From Nocardiopsis trehalosi NBRC 14201 (GTDB lineage Bacteria; Actinomycetota; Actinomycetes; Streptosporangiales; Streptosporangiaceae), in assembly GCF_001552555.1 (NCBI RefSeq), contig NZ_BCRK01000050.1, forward strand, positions 1 through 35,066: a stretch of DNA of 35,066 nucleotides, in the 5' to 3' direction. The notes beneath the pieces are model-generated. The model was not told where the DNA came from. It saw only the letters and a list, made by a program, of their open reading frames with translations, and ran no database searches. Shown one piece after another: positions 1 through 9,396 of this stretch. Numbering within the stretch: position 1 is the stretch's first letter; every line of letters begins with the position of its first letter. Both the position numbers and the translations under genes were made by a program.

Positions 1-319
1 CGCGGTGCGACCGGGAAGAAGACCGCCGCCGGTCGTCGGGCCAGGCGGCCCGCTCCAGGCGACTCGGAGAACTATAGCCGCTGATTCGGTGTGCGCCAAC
101 CCGGCGCGCTCGGCACCCGCCGCCCGGCCGCCCACCGCTCCATGGGAGCCGGCCCCGGGCATGCGCAGGCGGCCCCCGCAGGACGGTGACGGACGGGTCC
201 ATGGTGCTGGGGGGAACCCCTACTTCAAGTCAACCCGTACCAAGGACCCCGGCGCTACCGGAACCGCGCGCCTGTGGACGGCCACGCCGCCTGCACAGCG
301 GGCCTGCGGGCGGTCGCCG
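1..319. other. No convincing gene at the left edge
   Basis: This stretch lies downstream of the sixA-like gene and runs off the window edge. Reading frames stay open here only because stop codons are rare in GC-rich DNA. A minus-strand frame opens with ATG at 204 and continues off the edge, but no ribosome binding site precedes it and its composition is Arg/Gly/Pro-rich. I see no RNA gene or repeat. Confidence 0.4.
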
Positions 320-799
320 TCACTCCGGCGCGAGCAGGCGCCCCGTCCCCGTGCCCGGTGCCGCGTACAGCCATTCGACCTCCAGGTCGACGGCGGCGAT
401 GCTCGCCGGCGCGAAGGAGACCAGGGCGTCGTCGGGCATGAACGCCGACGCCAGGTCCGCCATCGTGGGGTTGTGGCCCACGAACAGCAGGGTCCGCACG
501 TCCGGGTCGACCGCCTGGATGAGCCCGAGGGCCGTGTCCAGGTCGGCGTTGTAGGCGTCCTTCGCGAAGTCCACCGTCGGGTCCCCCGGCAGCTCCCCCA
601 GGGCGAGGTCGAGGGTCTCGCGGGTCCGCGTCGCCGTGGAGCAGATGACGTGGTCCGGGACGAGCCCTGCTCGGGCGAGGCGGGCCCCGGCGTCGCGGGC
701 CTGGGCGCGGCCGCCGTCGGTGAGGGTCCGGTCGTGGTCGGTACCGCCCAGTCCGTGGTCCGCGCGGGCGTGGCGCAGGATGACCAGCCGCCAGCTCAT
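320..799 (-). CDS. SixA-like histidine phosphatase (phosphohistidine phosphatase family)
   Basis: This 159-aa cytoplasmic protein belongs to the histidine phosphatase (phosphoglycerate mutase-like) superfamily, SixA branch. Members remove phosphate through a phosphohistidine intermediate. The N-terminal motif LRHA (Arg9-His10) holds the catalytic His, and FVGHNP near residue 112 holds the second His. The length fits the SixA family of about 150-170 aa. I chose the ATG at 799 because the motif begins right after it; the 33 codons upstream in frame are Arg/His-rich and unlike a protein. The ATG overlaps the stop of a small upstream ORF in an ATGA arrangement, which suggests translational coupling. 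The true substrate cannot be read from the sequence. Confidence 0.85.
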   Translation of the reverse strand: MSWRLVILRHARADHGLGGTDHDRTLTDGGRAQARDAGARLARAGLVPDHVICSTATRTRETLDLALGELPGDPTVDFAKDAYNADLDTALGLIQAVDPDVRTLLFVGHNPTMADLASAFMPDDALVSFAPASIAAVDLEVEWLYAAPGTGTGRLLAPE

Positions 800-888
800 G
801 GCGACAGCACCGTTGCGACAACGGCGAGCGCGGCCATGAACGCGACCATGACGCCCACGATGATGGCGAGCCCCTTCAATCCGGACAA
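796..888 (-). CDS. Small single-span membrane peptide, 30 aa
   Basis: A short ORF starts with TTG at 888, with GAGGAG about nine bases upstream, and ends in TGA overlapping the ATG of the sixA-like gene (ATGA). Its product is one hydrophobic segment, starting around LAIIVGVMVAF and continuing to VVATVL, with a Lys at position 5. It therefore looks like a one-helix membrane peptide. The ribosome binding site, the clean helix and the coupled overlap support it. The TTG start and very small size keep it uncertain. I recognise no family. It could be a real small membrane protein or a translated leader for the phosphatase. Confidence 0.5.
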   Translation of the reverse strand: MSGLKGLAIIVGVMVAFMAALAVVATVLSP

Positions 889-1028
889 CGCGCGACACTC
901 CTCACTGGACCTGTACGACGTGACGCGGGACCAGCCTACGGTCAGCGGCCGGGCCGTCCCGTCCGCCCCGGTGCGGACGGCCCCGGGCTCCCGGTCTCGC
1001 CCCGCGCCCCCGCATCGGGCCGGACGCG

Positions 1029-1065
1029 GCGCGGCCGCCGGGTCGCGTGGACCCGGCGGCCGCGC
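1029..1065 (-). terminator. Perfect 16-bp hairpin downstream of hppA
   Basis: The arms at 1029-1044 and 1050-1065 are perfectly complementary (GCGCGGCCGCCGGGTC and its complement) around a 5-nt loop, 29 bases past the hppA stop. No T tract follows in the direction of transcription, as is common for actinobacterial hairpin terminators. Confidence 0.7.
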
Positions 1066-1094
1066 GCGGTGCCGGTGCGGTGGGACGTCCGGGG

Positions 1095-3539
1095 TCAGCC
1101 GGTGGTACCGCCCTCGCCCGCGTGCGCCTGCTCGCGCCGGTCGGCGGGGCCGGCGGTGTCGCCGTCCTCGACCGCGGCCGGGGTGTCCTCGGCCGCGGTG
1201 GGGTCGACGGCGGCGCCGGGGGTGGCGGCCGTGGTCCCGGCCGGTGTGGTGCCGCCCTCGACGGGGGCGGCGCCGGACGGGGCGTCGTCGGACCGGCGCT
1301 TGGACCACACGATCGCGCCGACGATGACGGCCAGGGCGACGGCGGTCACGCCGACGCGCAGGGCGACGTTGTCGGCGTAGATCACCACGCTGGGGGCGAT
1401 GATGAGGGCGACGAGGTTCATCACCTTCAGCAGCGGGTTGATGGCGGGCCCGGCGGTGTCCTTGAACGGGTCGCCGACGGTGTCGCCGATGACGGTGGCC
1501 TCGTGCGCGACGGAGCCCTTGCCGCCGTGGTACCCGTCCTCGACGAGCTTCTTGGCGTTGTCCCAGGCGCCGCCGGAGTTGGCGAGGAACACCGCCATGA
1601 GGGTGCCCGCGGCGATGGCGCCGCCGAGGAACGCGCCGAGCGGGGCGTAGCCGAGGGCGAAGCCGACGGCGATCGGGGTGAGGACCGCCAGGAGGCCCGG
1701 GGTGACCAGTTCGCGCAGTGAGTCGCGGGTGCAGATGTCGACCACCCGCGCGTACTCGGGCTTCTCGGTGCCGTCCATGATGCCGGGGCGGGTGCGGAAC
1801 TGCTCGCGGACCTCCATGACGACGCGGCCGGCCGCGCGGCCGACGGCCATGATGGCGAGTCCGGAGAAGAGGAACACCACGGCGGCGCCGAGGATGACGC
1901 CGACGAGGACGTCGGGCCGGTCGATGGAGAGCGAGAACGCGGCGGCGTCGGGCCCCATGGCGCCTTCGACGGCGGTGCGGAACGCGCCGAAGAGGGCGGT
2001 TGCGGCGAGGACCGCGGTGGCGATCGCGATGCCCTTGGTGATGGCCTTGGTGGTGTTGCCGACGGCGTCGAGGCTGGTGAGCACGTCGGCGCCCTTGCCC
2101 GTGACGTCGCCGGACATCTCGGCGATGCCCTGGGCGTTGTCGGACACGGGGCCGAAGGTGTCCATGGCGACGATGACGCCGACGGTGGTCAGCAGGCCGG
2201 TGCCGGCGAGGGCGACGGCGAAGAGGCTGATGGTGATGGACGCGCCGCCGATGATGAAGGCGGCGTAGACGGCGCCGGCGATGAGGACGGCGGAGTACAC
2301 CGCGGATTCCAGACCGACGGAGATGCCGGAGAGGATGACGGTGGCGGCGCCGGTCTCGGAGCTTTCGCCGATGTCGCGGACGGGGCGGCGGTTGGTCTCG
2401 GTGAAGTAGCCGGTGAGGAGTTGGATGGCGGCGGCGAGGACGAGGCCGACGAAGACCGCCCCGATGGCGATGTAGCGGGGGTTGCCGTCGAGGGCGGCGA
2501 TCTCGGCGTCGACGCCGGACAGGCCGGCGAAGCTGGTCGGCAGGTAGGCGAAGGCCGTGATGGCGACGAGGATCGCGGAGATGATCGCGGAGATGAAGAA
2601 GCCGCGGTTGATGGCGGCCATGGCGTTCTTGTCGCGGGAGCGGGGGGCGACCACGAAGATGCCGATGATCGCGGTGAGGACACCGATCATCGGGACCAGG
2701 AGCGGGAACACCAGTCCCTCGACGCCGAAGGCGACCCGGCCGAGGATGAGGGAGGCGACCAGGACGACCGCGTAGGACTCGAAGAGGTCCGCGGCCATGC
2801 CGGCGCAGTCGCCGACGTTGTCGCCGACGTTGTCGGCGATGGTGGCGGCGTTTCGGGGGTCGTCCTCGGGGATGCCCTGCTCGACCTTGCCGACGAGGTC
2901 GGCGCCGACGTCGGCGGCCTTGGTGAAGATGCCGCCGCCGACGCGCATGAACATGGCGAGGAGGGCGGCGCCGAAGCCGAAGCCTTCGAGGACCAGCGGG
3001 GCCTCGCCGCGGTAGGCGAGGACGACGATGGCGGCGCCGAGGAGGCCGAGGCCGACGGTGAACATGCCGGCGACGCCGCCGGTGCGGAAGGCGATCCGCA
3101 TCGCGGCGTGTTCGCCGCTTTCGCCGCCTTCGCGGGCGGCGGCGGCGACGCGGACGTTGCCGCGGACGGCGAGCCACATCCCGATGAACCCGGTGAGGGC
3201 GGAGAAGAACGCGCCGAGCGCGAAGAAGATGGATCGCCCGTACCGTACGGCTTCGCTGTCGGCGGGGAGCAGCAGGAGCAGTAGGGGAATGGCGATGACG
3301 AATACGACCAAGGTGCGGAACTGGCGTTTGAGGTACGCCGCCGCGCCTTCCTGAACCGCGAGCGCGATGTTCTGCATCCGCTCGGTGCCCTGGCCGGCGG
3401 CGAGTACTTCACGGACCAGCCATCCGGCGACGGCGAGCGCGAGGAGCGCTACCGCCAGCACCACGATGACCAGCGTGAGGTTCATGCCGTCCAGCGCCAG
3501 TGCCGAACCGTTTACGGTGGCGAGGCTACGCCCAGACAA
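1095..3539 (-). CDS. hppA: Membrane-bound proton-translocating pyrophosphatase, K+-independent type
   Basis: This 814-aa integral membrane enzyme couples PPi hydrolysis to H+ pumping. The PPi-binding signature DVGADLVGKVE lies at about residues 210-220, followed by the acidic DNVGDNVGD segment. The C-terminal GGAWDNAKK and GDTVGDPFKDTAGP blocks are also present. In GNTTKAITKG (about 494-503) the Lys stands where K+-dependent enzymes have Ala, so it should be K+-independent. About 67 C-terminal residues are a Gly/Thr/Ala/Asp-rich tail that most family members lack. I chose the TTG at 3539 because AAGGAGGA sits just upstream in frame. The ATG at 3485 is the alternative and would leave the first helix intact, but it has no good ribosome binding site. 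Confidence 0.95.
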   Translation of the reverse strand: MSGRSLATVNGSALALDGMNLTLVIVVLAVALLALAVAGWLVREVLAAGQGTERMQNIALAVQEGAAAYLKRQFRTLVVFVIAIPLLLLLLPADSEAVRYGRSIFFALGAFFSALTGFIGMWLAVRGNVRVAAAAREGGESGEHAAMRIAFRTGGVAGMFTVGLGLLGAAIVVLAYRGEAPLVLEGFGFGAALLAMFMRVGGGIFTKAADVGADLVGKVEQGIPEDDPRNAATIADNVGDNVGDCAGMAADLFESYAVVLVASLILGRVAFGVEGLVFPLLVPMIGVLTAIIGIFVVAPRSRDKNAMAAINRGFFISAIISAILVAITAFAYLPTSFAGLSGVDAEIAALDGNPRYIAIGAVFVGLVLAAAIQLLTGYFTETNRRPVRDIGESSETGAATVILSGISVGLESAVYSAVLIAGAVYAAFIIGGASITISLFAVALAGTGLLTTVGVIVAMDTFGPVSDNAQGIAEMSGDVTGKGADVLTSLDAVGNTTKAITKGIAIATAVLAATALFGAFRTAVEGAMGPDAAAFSLSIDRPDVLVGVILGAAVVFLFSGLAIMAVGRAAGRVVMEVREQFRTRPGIMDGTEKPEYARVVDICTRDSLRELVTPGLLAVLTPIAVGFALGYAPLGAFLGGAIAAGTLMAVFLANSGGAWDNAKKLVEDGYHGGKGSVAHEATVIGDTVGDPFKDTAGPAINPLLKVMNLVALIIAPSVVIYADNVALRVGVTAVALAVIVGAIVWSKRRSDDAPSGAAPVEGGTTPAGTTAATPGAAVDPTAAEDTPAAVEDGDTAGPADRREQAHAGEGGTTG

Positions 3540-4037
3540 ACCGTCCTCCTTGACACGGGCACATCCGGCCCCGCGCACATGCGCGCCGCCGTCCGGAGTG
3601 GGCCCGAACAGGTAGCCCGACGGCACGCGTAGCAGGGTCCTGCGGGGTGCCACCTACACATATTCAGCTTCCCGTGTCCGCCGTTTCCGTCGGGCACGGT
3701 GTTCGGGGATTGTACGCACGGTAGCGCCGAAAAAGTGAGAGGAGGGGTGGAAGTTCCGTGCCGCGCCGTGGATATGTGATCACACAGTGATCTCCAAAGC
3801 GTGATATTTACGTTTATAGAGGATGGAATTCCTCATTAATCGCATTCGATAATGCACCAGGGCATTGGGGATGAACGTCCCAGAAGGCCTCAGACATGCA
3901 TAAAGGCGGCGCAGCGGAAGTGGCGGGGGACGGCGCCGGAATCGCGGCGGGGGTCGGCCCGGGGGCGGCGGCGCACCGTCGGGGAACAGCCAACCGGACG
4001 GGGACGCCGCACGCCACCACTTCGGGCGATATGTGGC
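3540..4037. other. Intergenic region upstream of hppA, relatively AT-rich
   Basis: This region holds the hppA leader with the ribosome binding site AAGGAGGA at 3544-3551 (minus strand), which decides the TTG start. The 3740-3890 part is clearly more AT-rich than its surroundings, as expected of promoter DNA. It contains TGTGATCACA (3775-3784) and the overlapping inverted repeat GATCAC-ACA-GTGATC (3778-3792). I see no protein-coding gene and no defined -10/-35 pair. Confidence 0.5.
3775..3792. promoter_or_regulatory. Inverted repeat, possible operator upstream of hppA
   Basis: The 10-bp palindrome TGTGATCACA overlaps a second perfect inverted repeat, GATCAC-ACA-GTGATC. The half-site TGTGA/TCACA resembles Crp-family sites, but the usual 6-bp spacer is absent, so the assignment to that family is weak. 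Confidence 0.35.
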
Positions 4038-4538
4038 CTAGCGCACGTCGTCGCGGCGCAGCCGGAGGGCGGACGGGTCGACGGGCTCCGCGTCCCCGCT
4101 GTCGAGGCGGTCGGCCGCGGCGTGGCCGAACGCGGCGGCGCCCAGCGCGTCGACGCCCTCGGGCGCCTCGGGGCCGAAGTCCGCCACCCGGTCGGCGCCG
4201 CGGCGCAGCAGGCGGGCCGCTCCGACGCGGTTGCCGCGCTGGGCGTGGGTCACGCCGACGGCGATCTGGGCGAGGCCGCGCCACAGCTCCCGGGTGTCCT
4301 CGGGCGAGGACTTCCACACCGCTTCGAGTACCTCGTGGGCGTGGAAGGCGTAGCCGCCGTCGAGGAGGCGCTGCGCCTCGGTGAGGCCTTCCTGGGCGGT
4401 GAACACGGCGTCGTCGGGCACCCGCGGCACGCCGGGGGCGCCGTGGGGCAGGGGCCGGCCGAAGCGGTCGCGGGGGCGCTGGTTCTGCGCGCGCCCCGAG
4501 GGGTCGCGGTCGCGTCCGGTCGCCGGGCCGCCGTTCAT
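4038..4538 (-). CDS. DUF309 family protein
   Basis: This 166-aa protein of unknown function carries the DUF309 hallmarks: YAFHAHEVLEAVW (about 63-75), then ELWRGLAQIAVGVTHAQRGN (84-103) and a GAARLLRRG helix. The first 40 residues are polar and Pro/Arg-rich and probably disordered. The ATG at 4538 is preceded by GGAGAGG at a normal distance. It lies 61 bases downstream of the hydrolase gene on the same strand and is probably cotranscribed with it. No membrane segment or signal peptide is visible. The biochemical role of DUF309 is not known to me. Confidence 0.85.
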   Translation of the reverse strand: MNGGPATGRDRDPSGRAQNQRPRDRFGRPLPHGAPGVPRVPDDAVFTAQEGLTEAQRLLDGGYAFHAHEVLEAVWKSSPEDTRELWRGLAQIAVGVTHAQRGNRVGAARLLRRGADRVADFGPEAPEGVDALGAAAFGHAAADRLDSGDAEPVDPSALRLRRDDVR

Positions 4539-4599
4539 GTGCACCTCTCCGCCTCCGGCCGCCGCGCCGTGCGCCGGGGCCGCCCCGGACCGCGCGCGG

Positions 4600-5511
4600 T
4601 CAGGTGTCGGGTTCGTCGTCTCCGAGCCAGCCGAGCAGGGCCGCGTCGACCCGGTCGGGCTGCTCCTGGTGGGGCCAGTGTCCCGCACCGTCGATGAGCC
4701 GCCACCGGTAGGGGGCGTCGACGTAGCGGCCGGAGCCGCGTGCGGTGGCGGGCAGCAGGAACGGGTCGAGGGCGCCGTGGACGTGCAGGGTGGGCACGGT
4801 GATGGGGCGGCGCATGCGGCGCCGGTAGCGGCGGCCGTCGGGGCGGAACTGGGAGCGGAACAGCCACCGGTGCGCCTCGATCGAGCAGTGGGCGACCTTG
4901 GGGATCTGGAATGCGTCGCGGTAGCGGCGCTCGGTGGCGGGGTCGGGCCAGCCGGGGCGCGACCAGGTGCGGAGCATGGCGCCGACGACGGCGGCGTCGT
5001 CGGCGACGAGCCGGCGTTCGGGCAGGACGGGGAGCTGGTGGCCGAAGAGCCGGCGGGCGGCCCAGCCCTGGCGGCCGTTGGCCATCTCCTCGAACAGGCG
5101 CAGCGGGTGCGGCATGGAGACGACGGCCAGGCGGCGGACGGACTTGGGGTGGTAGGCGGCCATCGTCCAGCCGAGGAGGCCGCCGGTGGCGTGGCCGACG
5201 ACGGCGGCGTTGGCCTCGCCGAGGGCGCGCACGAGGCCGGCCGCGTCGGTGGCGAGGGTGATGAGGTCGTAGCCGCGGGGCGGTTTGTCACTGGCGCCGT
5301 AGCCGCGCAGGTCGACCGCCACCGCGCGGTACCCGGCGGCGGCGAGGGAGGCGAGCTGGGCGTGCCAGGTCCACCAGAACTGGGGGAATCCGTGCAGCAG
5401 CAGGACGAGGGGGCCCTCGCCCGCCTCGGCGACGTGGAAGCGGGTGCCCGCGGCGCTGATGGTGCGGTGCGTCCACGGGCCGTCGACCAGGACCGTCGTC
5501 TCCTCGTTCAC
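4600..5511 (-). CDS. Alpha/beta-hydrolase fold protein lacking the usual nucleophile
   Basis: This 303-aa protein resembles epoxide hydrolase-type alpha/beta hydrolases. HGFPQFWWTW (40-49) is the oxyanion region, VHGALDP carries the acid and GAGHWPHQEQP carries the general-base His near the C-terminus. At the nucleophile elbow the sequence is VVGHATGG. Residue 108, normally Asp or Ser, is Ala (codon at 5188-5190). The rest of the triad and fold look intact, so the protein may be non-catalytic or use another mechanism. It sits 25 bases after the holin-like gene and upstream of the DUF309 gene in one minus-strand run. The start has no alternative of similar quality. Confidence 0.85.
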   Translation of the reverse strand: MNEETTVLVDGPWTHRTISAAGTRFHVAEAGEGPLVLLLHGFPQFWWTWHAQLASLAAAGYRAVAVDLRGYGASDKPPRGYDLITLATDAAGLVRALGEANAAVVGHATGGLLGWTMAAYHPKSVRRLAVVSMPHPLRLFEEMANGRQGWAARRLFGHQLPVLPERRLVADDAAVVGAMLRTWSRPGWPDPATERRYRDAFQIPKVAHCSIEAHRWLFRSQFRPDGRRYRRRMRRPITVPTLHVHGALDPFLLPATARGSGRYVDAPYRWRLIDGAGHWPHQEQPDRVDAALLGWLGDDEPDT

Positions 5512-5536
5512 CGGGGGCCGTCCGATCCGGGCGGGG

Positions 5537-5971
5537 TCAGTCCGTCGCGGGGCGTTCGCGGCGGAGCACGGCGGCGGTGTCGGCCATGGTCGCGCTGGTC
5601 CGGGGCATGCCCTGGATCTTCTTGAACTGCCGGGAGCCGATGAAGACGAGCAGGCCGGCGAGCACCGCGTACAGGGCGGTGACGATGAGGAAGGCGACCC
5701 AGGGGTAGAGCCCGAGCTGCCAGAGGCCGAGGCCGAGGGTGATGGAGGCCATGACCAGGATCATGTGCCCCAGGACGGCCGCGGCGACGAACATCCCCGA
5801 GCCCTTGGCGACCTGGCGGGCGTCGCGGGCGAGTTCGAGTTTGGCGAGTTCGAGTTCGAGCCGGACGAGCCGCGAGACGTTCGTGCCCGCCTCGGAGACG
5901 AGTTCGCCGAGCGAGCGGTCGGCGGCGTTGAAGTCCTCGGACTCCCGGCCACCCGAGCGGGTTGCGGGCAT
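5537..5971 (-). CDS. Actinobacterial holin-superfamily (holin-X type) membrane protein
   Basis: This 144-aa protein has an N-terminal polar part with a charged amphipathic helix (LVRLELELAKLELARDAR, about 36-53), followed by two membrane segments (about 57-80 and 88-112) and a basic C-terminal tail. This is the architecture of the putative actinobacterial holin-X family (PF07332). Chromosomal members are widespread and are not evidence of a prophage. The ATG at 5971 has AAGGGAG upstream; 17 more in-frame codons upstream are not protein-like. It is followed closely by the hydrolase gene. Its function is unknown; membrane organisation is a guess. Confidence 0.8.
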   Translation of the reverse strand: MPATRSGGRESEDFNAADRSLGELVSEAGTNVSRLVRLELELAKLELARDARQVAKGSGMFVAAAVLGHMILVMASITLGLGLWQLGLYPWVAFLIVTALYAVLAGLLVFIGSRQFKKIQGMPRTSATMADTAAVLRRERPATD

Positions 5972-6074
5972 CGCGGCGGCTCCCTTCGTTCGGACGTGGG
6001 TCAACCGCATCCTCGCACACACCGCCCTCGGGGGGCGGCATCCGGCGCGGCCGTCGGCGCGTCGCGGGCGGGCC

Positions 6075-6111
6075 GGCGGGGCGGCGTCCGGTGCCGGACG
6101 CGCGCCCCGCC
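6075..6111 (-). terminator. Hairpin terminator downstream of acsA
   Basis: The outer arms GGCGGGGC/GCCCCGCC and inner arms GCGTCCGG/CCGGACGC form a long GC stem that starts 6 bases past the acsA stop. There is no T tract. Confidence 0.65.
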
Positions 6112-6116
6112 GCTGG

Positions 6117-8093
<1,977 letters not shown>

Positions 8094-8220
8094 TGTTAAG
8101 TCTCCTTACCGTTGGGTGCCGCTATTCGACCATGTGGTGGGGACCACTTCATCAACTGGGGTGGCCGGGTTACAAGGGGGAGCCCGGGCACGTCGGGCAC
8201 GCGCATGGGTTACCCGCACG

Positions 8221-8234
8221 TAGGGTCGACACCG
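8221..8234 (+). promoter_or_regulatory. Possible leaderless promoter of the Fic-like gene
   Basis: TAGGGT at 8221-8226 is followed by seven bases and then the GTG start at 8234. This is the spacing typical of actinobacterial leaderless transcripts, and no ribosome binding site is visible. No good -35 box is seen. The 140-bp divergent region it belongs to also serves acsA. Confidence 0.4.
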
Positions 8235-9031
8235 TGAACGAGCCGAACGATCCCCTGGGGCGCATCGCGGACCTGCCCGGTGTCGCCGACGCCGTGCGCG
8301 AGACCCGCGAGGTGGTCGACCGCCTCCTGGGCCACCGCGTCCTTCGCCGGCGCAGCGCCGACGTCTCCATGGAGTCCGCCCTGCGCGGCGCCCGCGCGTC
8401 GGGCGTGCTCGACGGCGCCGAGGCGACGCTGGAGCAGGTGCGGGCGGGCGAGAGCGAGGACCCGCACATCCTGGGCGCGCTGCGCGTGTCCGGCGAGCTG
8501 GGGACGCTCGTGGACACGTGGCCGAAGGCGCCGGGGCAGGTCCTGGCGCGGCTGCACACCCTGGCGGCGGCCGACGGGGTCCCCGCGGAGCGGCTCGGCC
8601 GGCCGCGCGGCCCGGGCGAACCCGTCGCCGACCCCCTCGGCCTGGGCCCGGCGCCCGCGTCCGGCGCGGTGGCGGCCCGGCTCGACGGGCTCCGCGGCCT
8701 GCTGGCAACCCGCGCGACCGTGCCGGCGCTGGTCGTCAGCGCGATCGTGCACGGCGAGCTGGCGGCGCTGCGGCCGTTCGGGTGGGGGGACGGCGTCGTC
8801 GCGCGGGCGGCGGAGCGGCTGACCCTGATCCAGCGGGGCCTCGACCCGAAGTCGCTGGTGCCGCCGGAGCTGGGGTACGAGGAGTTCCGCGACGGCTACG
8901 GGCCGGCCCTGGCGGGCTACACCACGGGCACGCCGGAGGGGGTCGGGGCGTGGGTGGTCTACTGCTGCGGCGCGGTCGCGGCGGGCGCGCGCGACTCGCT
9001 GGCGACGTGCGAGGCGCTGAAGCGGGGTTAG
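8234..9031 (+). CDS. Fic-fold protein with degenerate active site
   Basis: This 265-aa protein has the two landmarks of a Fic domain in altered form. HGELAALRPFGWGDGVVARA (173-192) aligns with the Fic signature HPFxDGNGRxxR, but the catalytic His is Arg180 and GNGR is replaced by GDGVVAR. An upstream block, DVSMESALRGARASG (43-57), resembles the alpha-inhibition segment. AMPylation by the normal mechanism is therefore unlikely. No membrane segment is visible. The start is GTG at 8234; in-frame codons upstream reach into acsA and are rejected. From memory, the Streptomyces gene in this place, next to acsA, was annotated as an oxidoreductase, which the sequence does not support. Confidence 0.75.
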   Translation: MNEPNDPLGRIADLPGVADAVRETREVVDRLLGHRVLRRRSADVSMESALRGARASGVLDGAEATLEQVRAGESEDPHILGALRVSGELGTLVDTWPKAPGQVLARLHTLAAADGVPAERLGRPRGPGEPVADPLGLGPAPASGAVAARLDGLRGLLATRATVPALVVSAIVHGELAALRPFGWGDGVVARAAERLTLIQRGLDPKSLVPPELGYEEFRDGYGPALAGYTTGTPEGVGAWVVYCCGAVAAGARDSLATCEALKRG

Positions 9032-9187
9032 CGGGGTCGGCGGGGTCGAGCGCGGCCGAGGACGGGTGGATGAACGGCCATCGAATCCACCGCTCCACCG
9101 CTTCCGAAACAGATCTCAGTTGAGTCACGTTTCGGACGGCGGCGCCTCCGGCGAATGCCTCATCTCGGGATGAAACACAATGTCGAA

Positions 9188-9227
9188 CGGCGTCCCGATC
9201 GCCCCTGAGGGGCGCCACGGGACGCCG
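9188..9227 (+). terminator. Nested perfect hairpin downstream of the Fic-like gene
   Basis: The outer arms CGGCGTCCC (9188-9196) and GGGACGCCG (9219-9227) are perfectly complementary. They enclose a second stem, GCCCC-TGA-GGGGC (9201-9213). It lies 157 bases past the stop codon and has no T tract. It may be a terminator of the Fic-like gene or an insulating structure before the candidate RNA. Confidence 0.5.
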
Positions 9228-9258
9228 CCGACGACACGGCCGCCGGACTATCATGCGT

Positions 9259-9396
9259 GCAGTTCCCTAGTCCGACCGGGGTCCACCCGGCCTGGACGTG
9301 CCTCCCGCGGCGTGGTGGCGCGTGGGTACCCGGTTCCGTGCCGAGGTGGGTTCTCCCCACCCACTGCCTTCTTTCTACGCCCTGAGCTGGGGCGAT
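9259..9396 (+). ncRNA. Candidate structured RNA, possibly the 6S RNA (ssrS) by position
   Basis: No ORF here looks real, but the DNA is rich in pairing: GTGGG-TTCT-CCCCAC (9346-9360), CCCGCG with CGCGTGGG (about 9304-9326), and CGCCC with GGGCG (about 9378-9393). A TATCAT box at 9249-9254 could be a -10 element for plus-strand transcription from about 9260. As I recall, the S. coelicolor 6S RNA gene lies in the gap beside the gene neighbouring the acs region, which corresponds to this gap. The strand, ends and identity are inferred; I could not fold or align it. Confidence 0.3.

Noticed and set aside
5-1327. Long plus-strand open frame of 440 codons
   Set aside because: It runs antisense through the sixA-like gene and into the end of hppA, is Arg/Pro/Gly-rich, and has no ribosome binding site.
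899-3177. Minus-strand frame rich in Arg and His over hppA
   Set aside because: It is a shadow frame of hppA. Only its last 30 codons, beyond hppA, look like a real peptide.
5537-5971. Prophage remnant suggested by the holin-like protein
   Set aside because: This family is a common chromosomal membrane protein in actinobacteria and no other phage gene is present.
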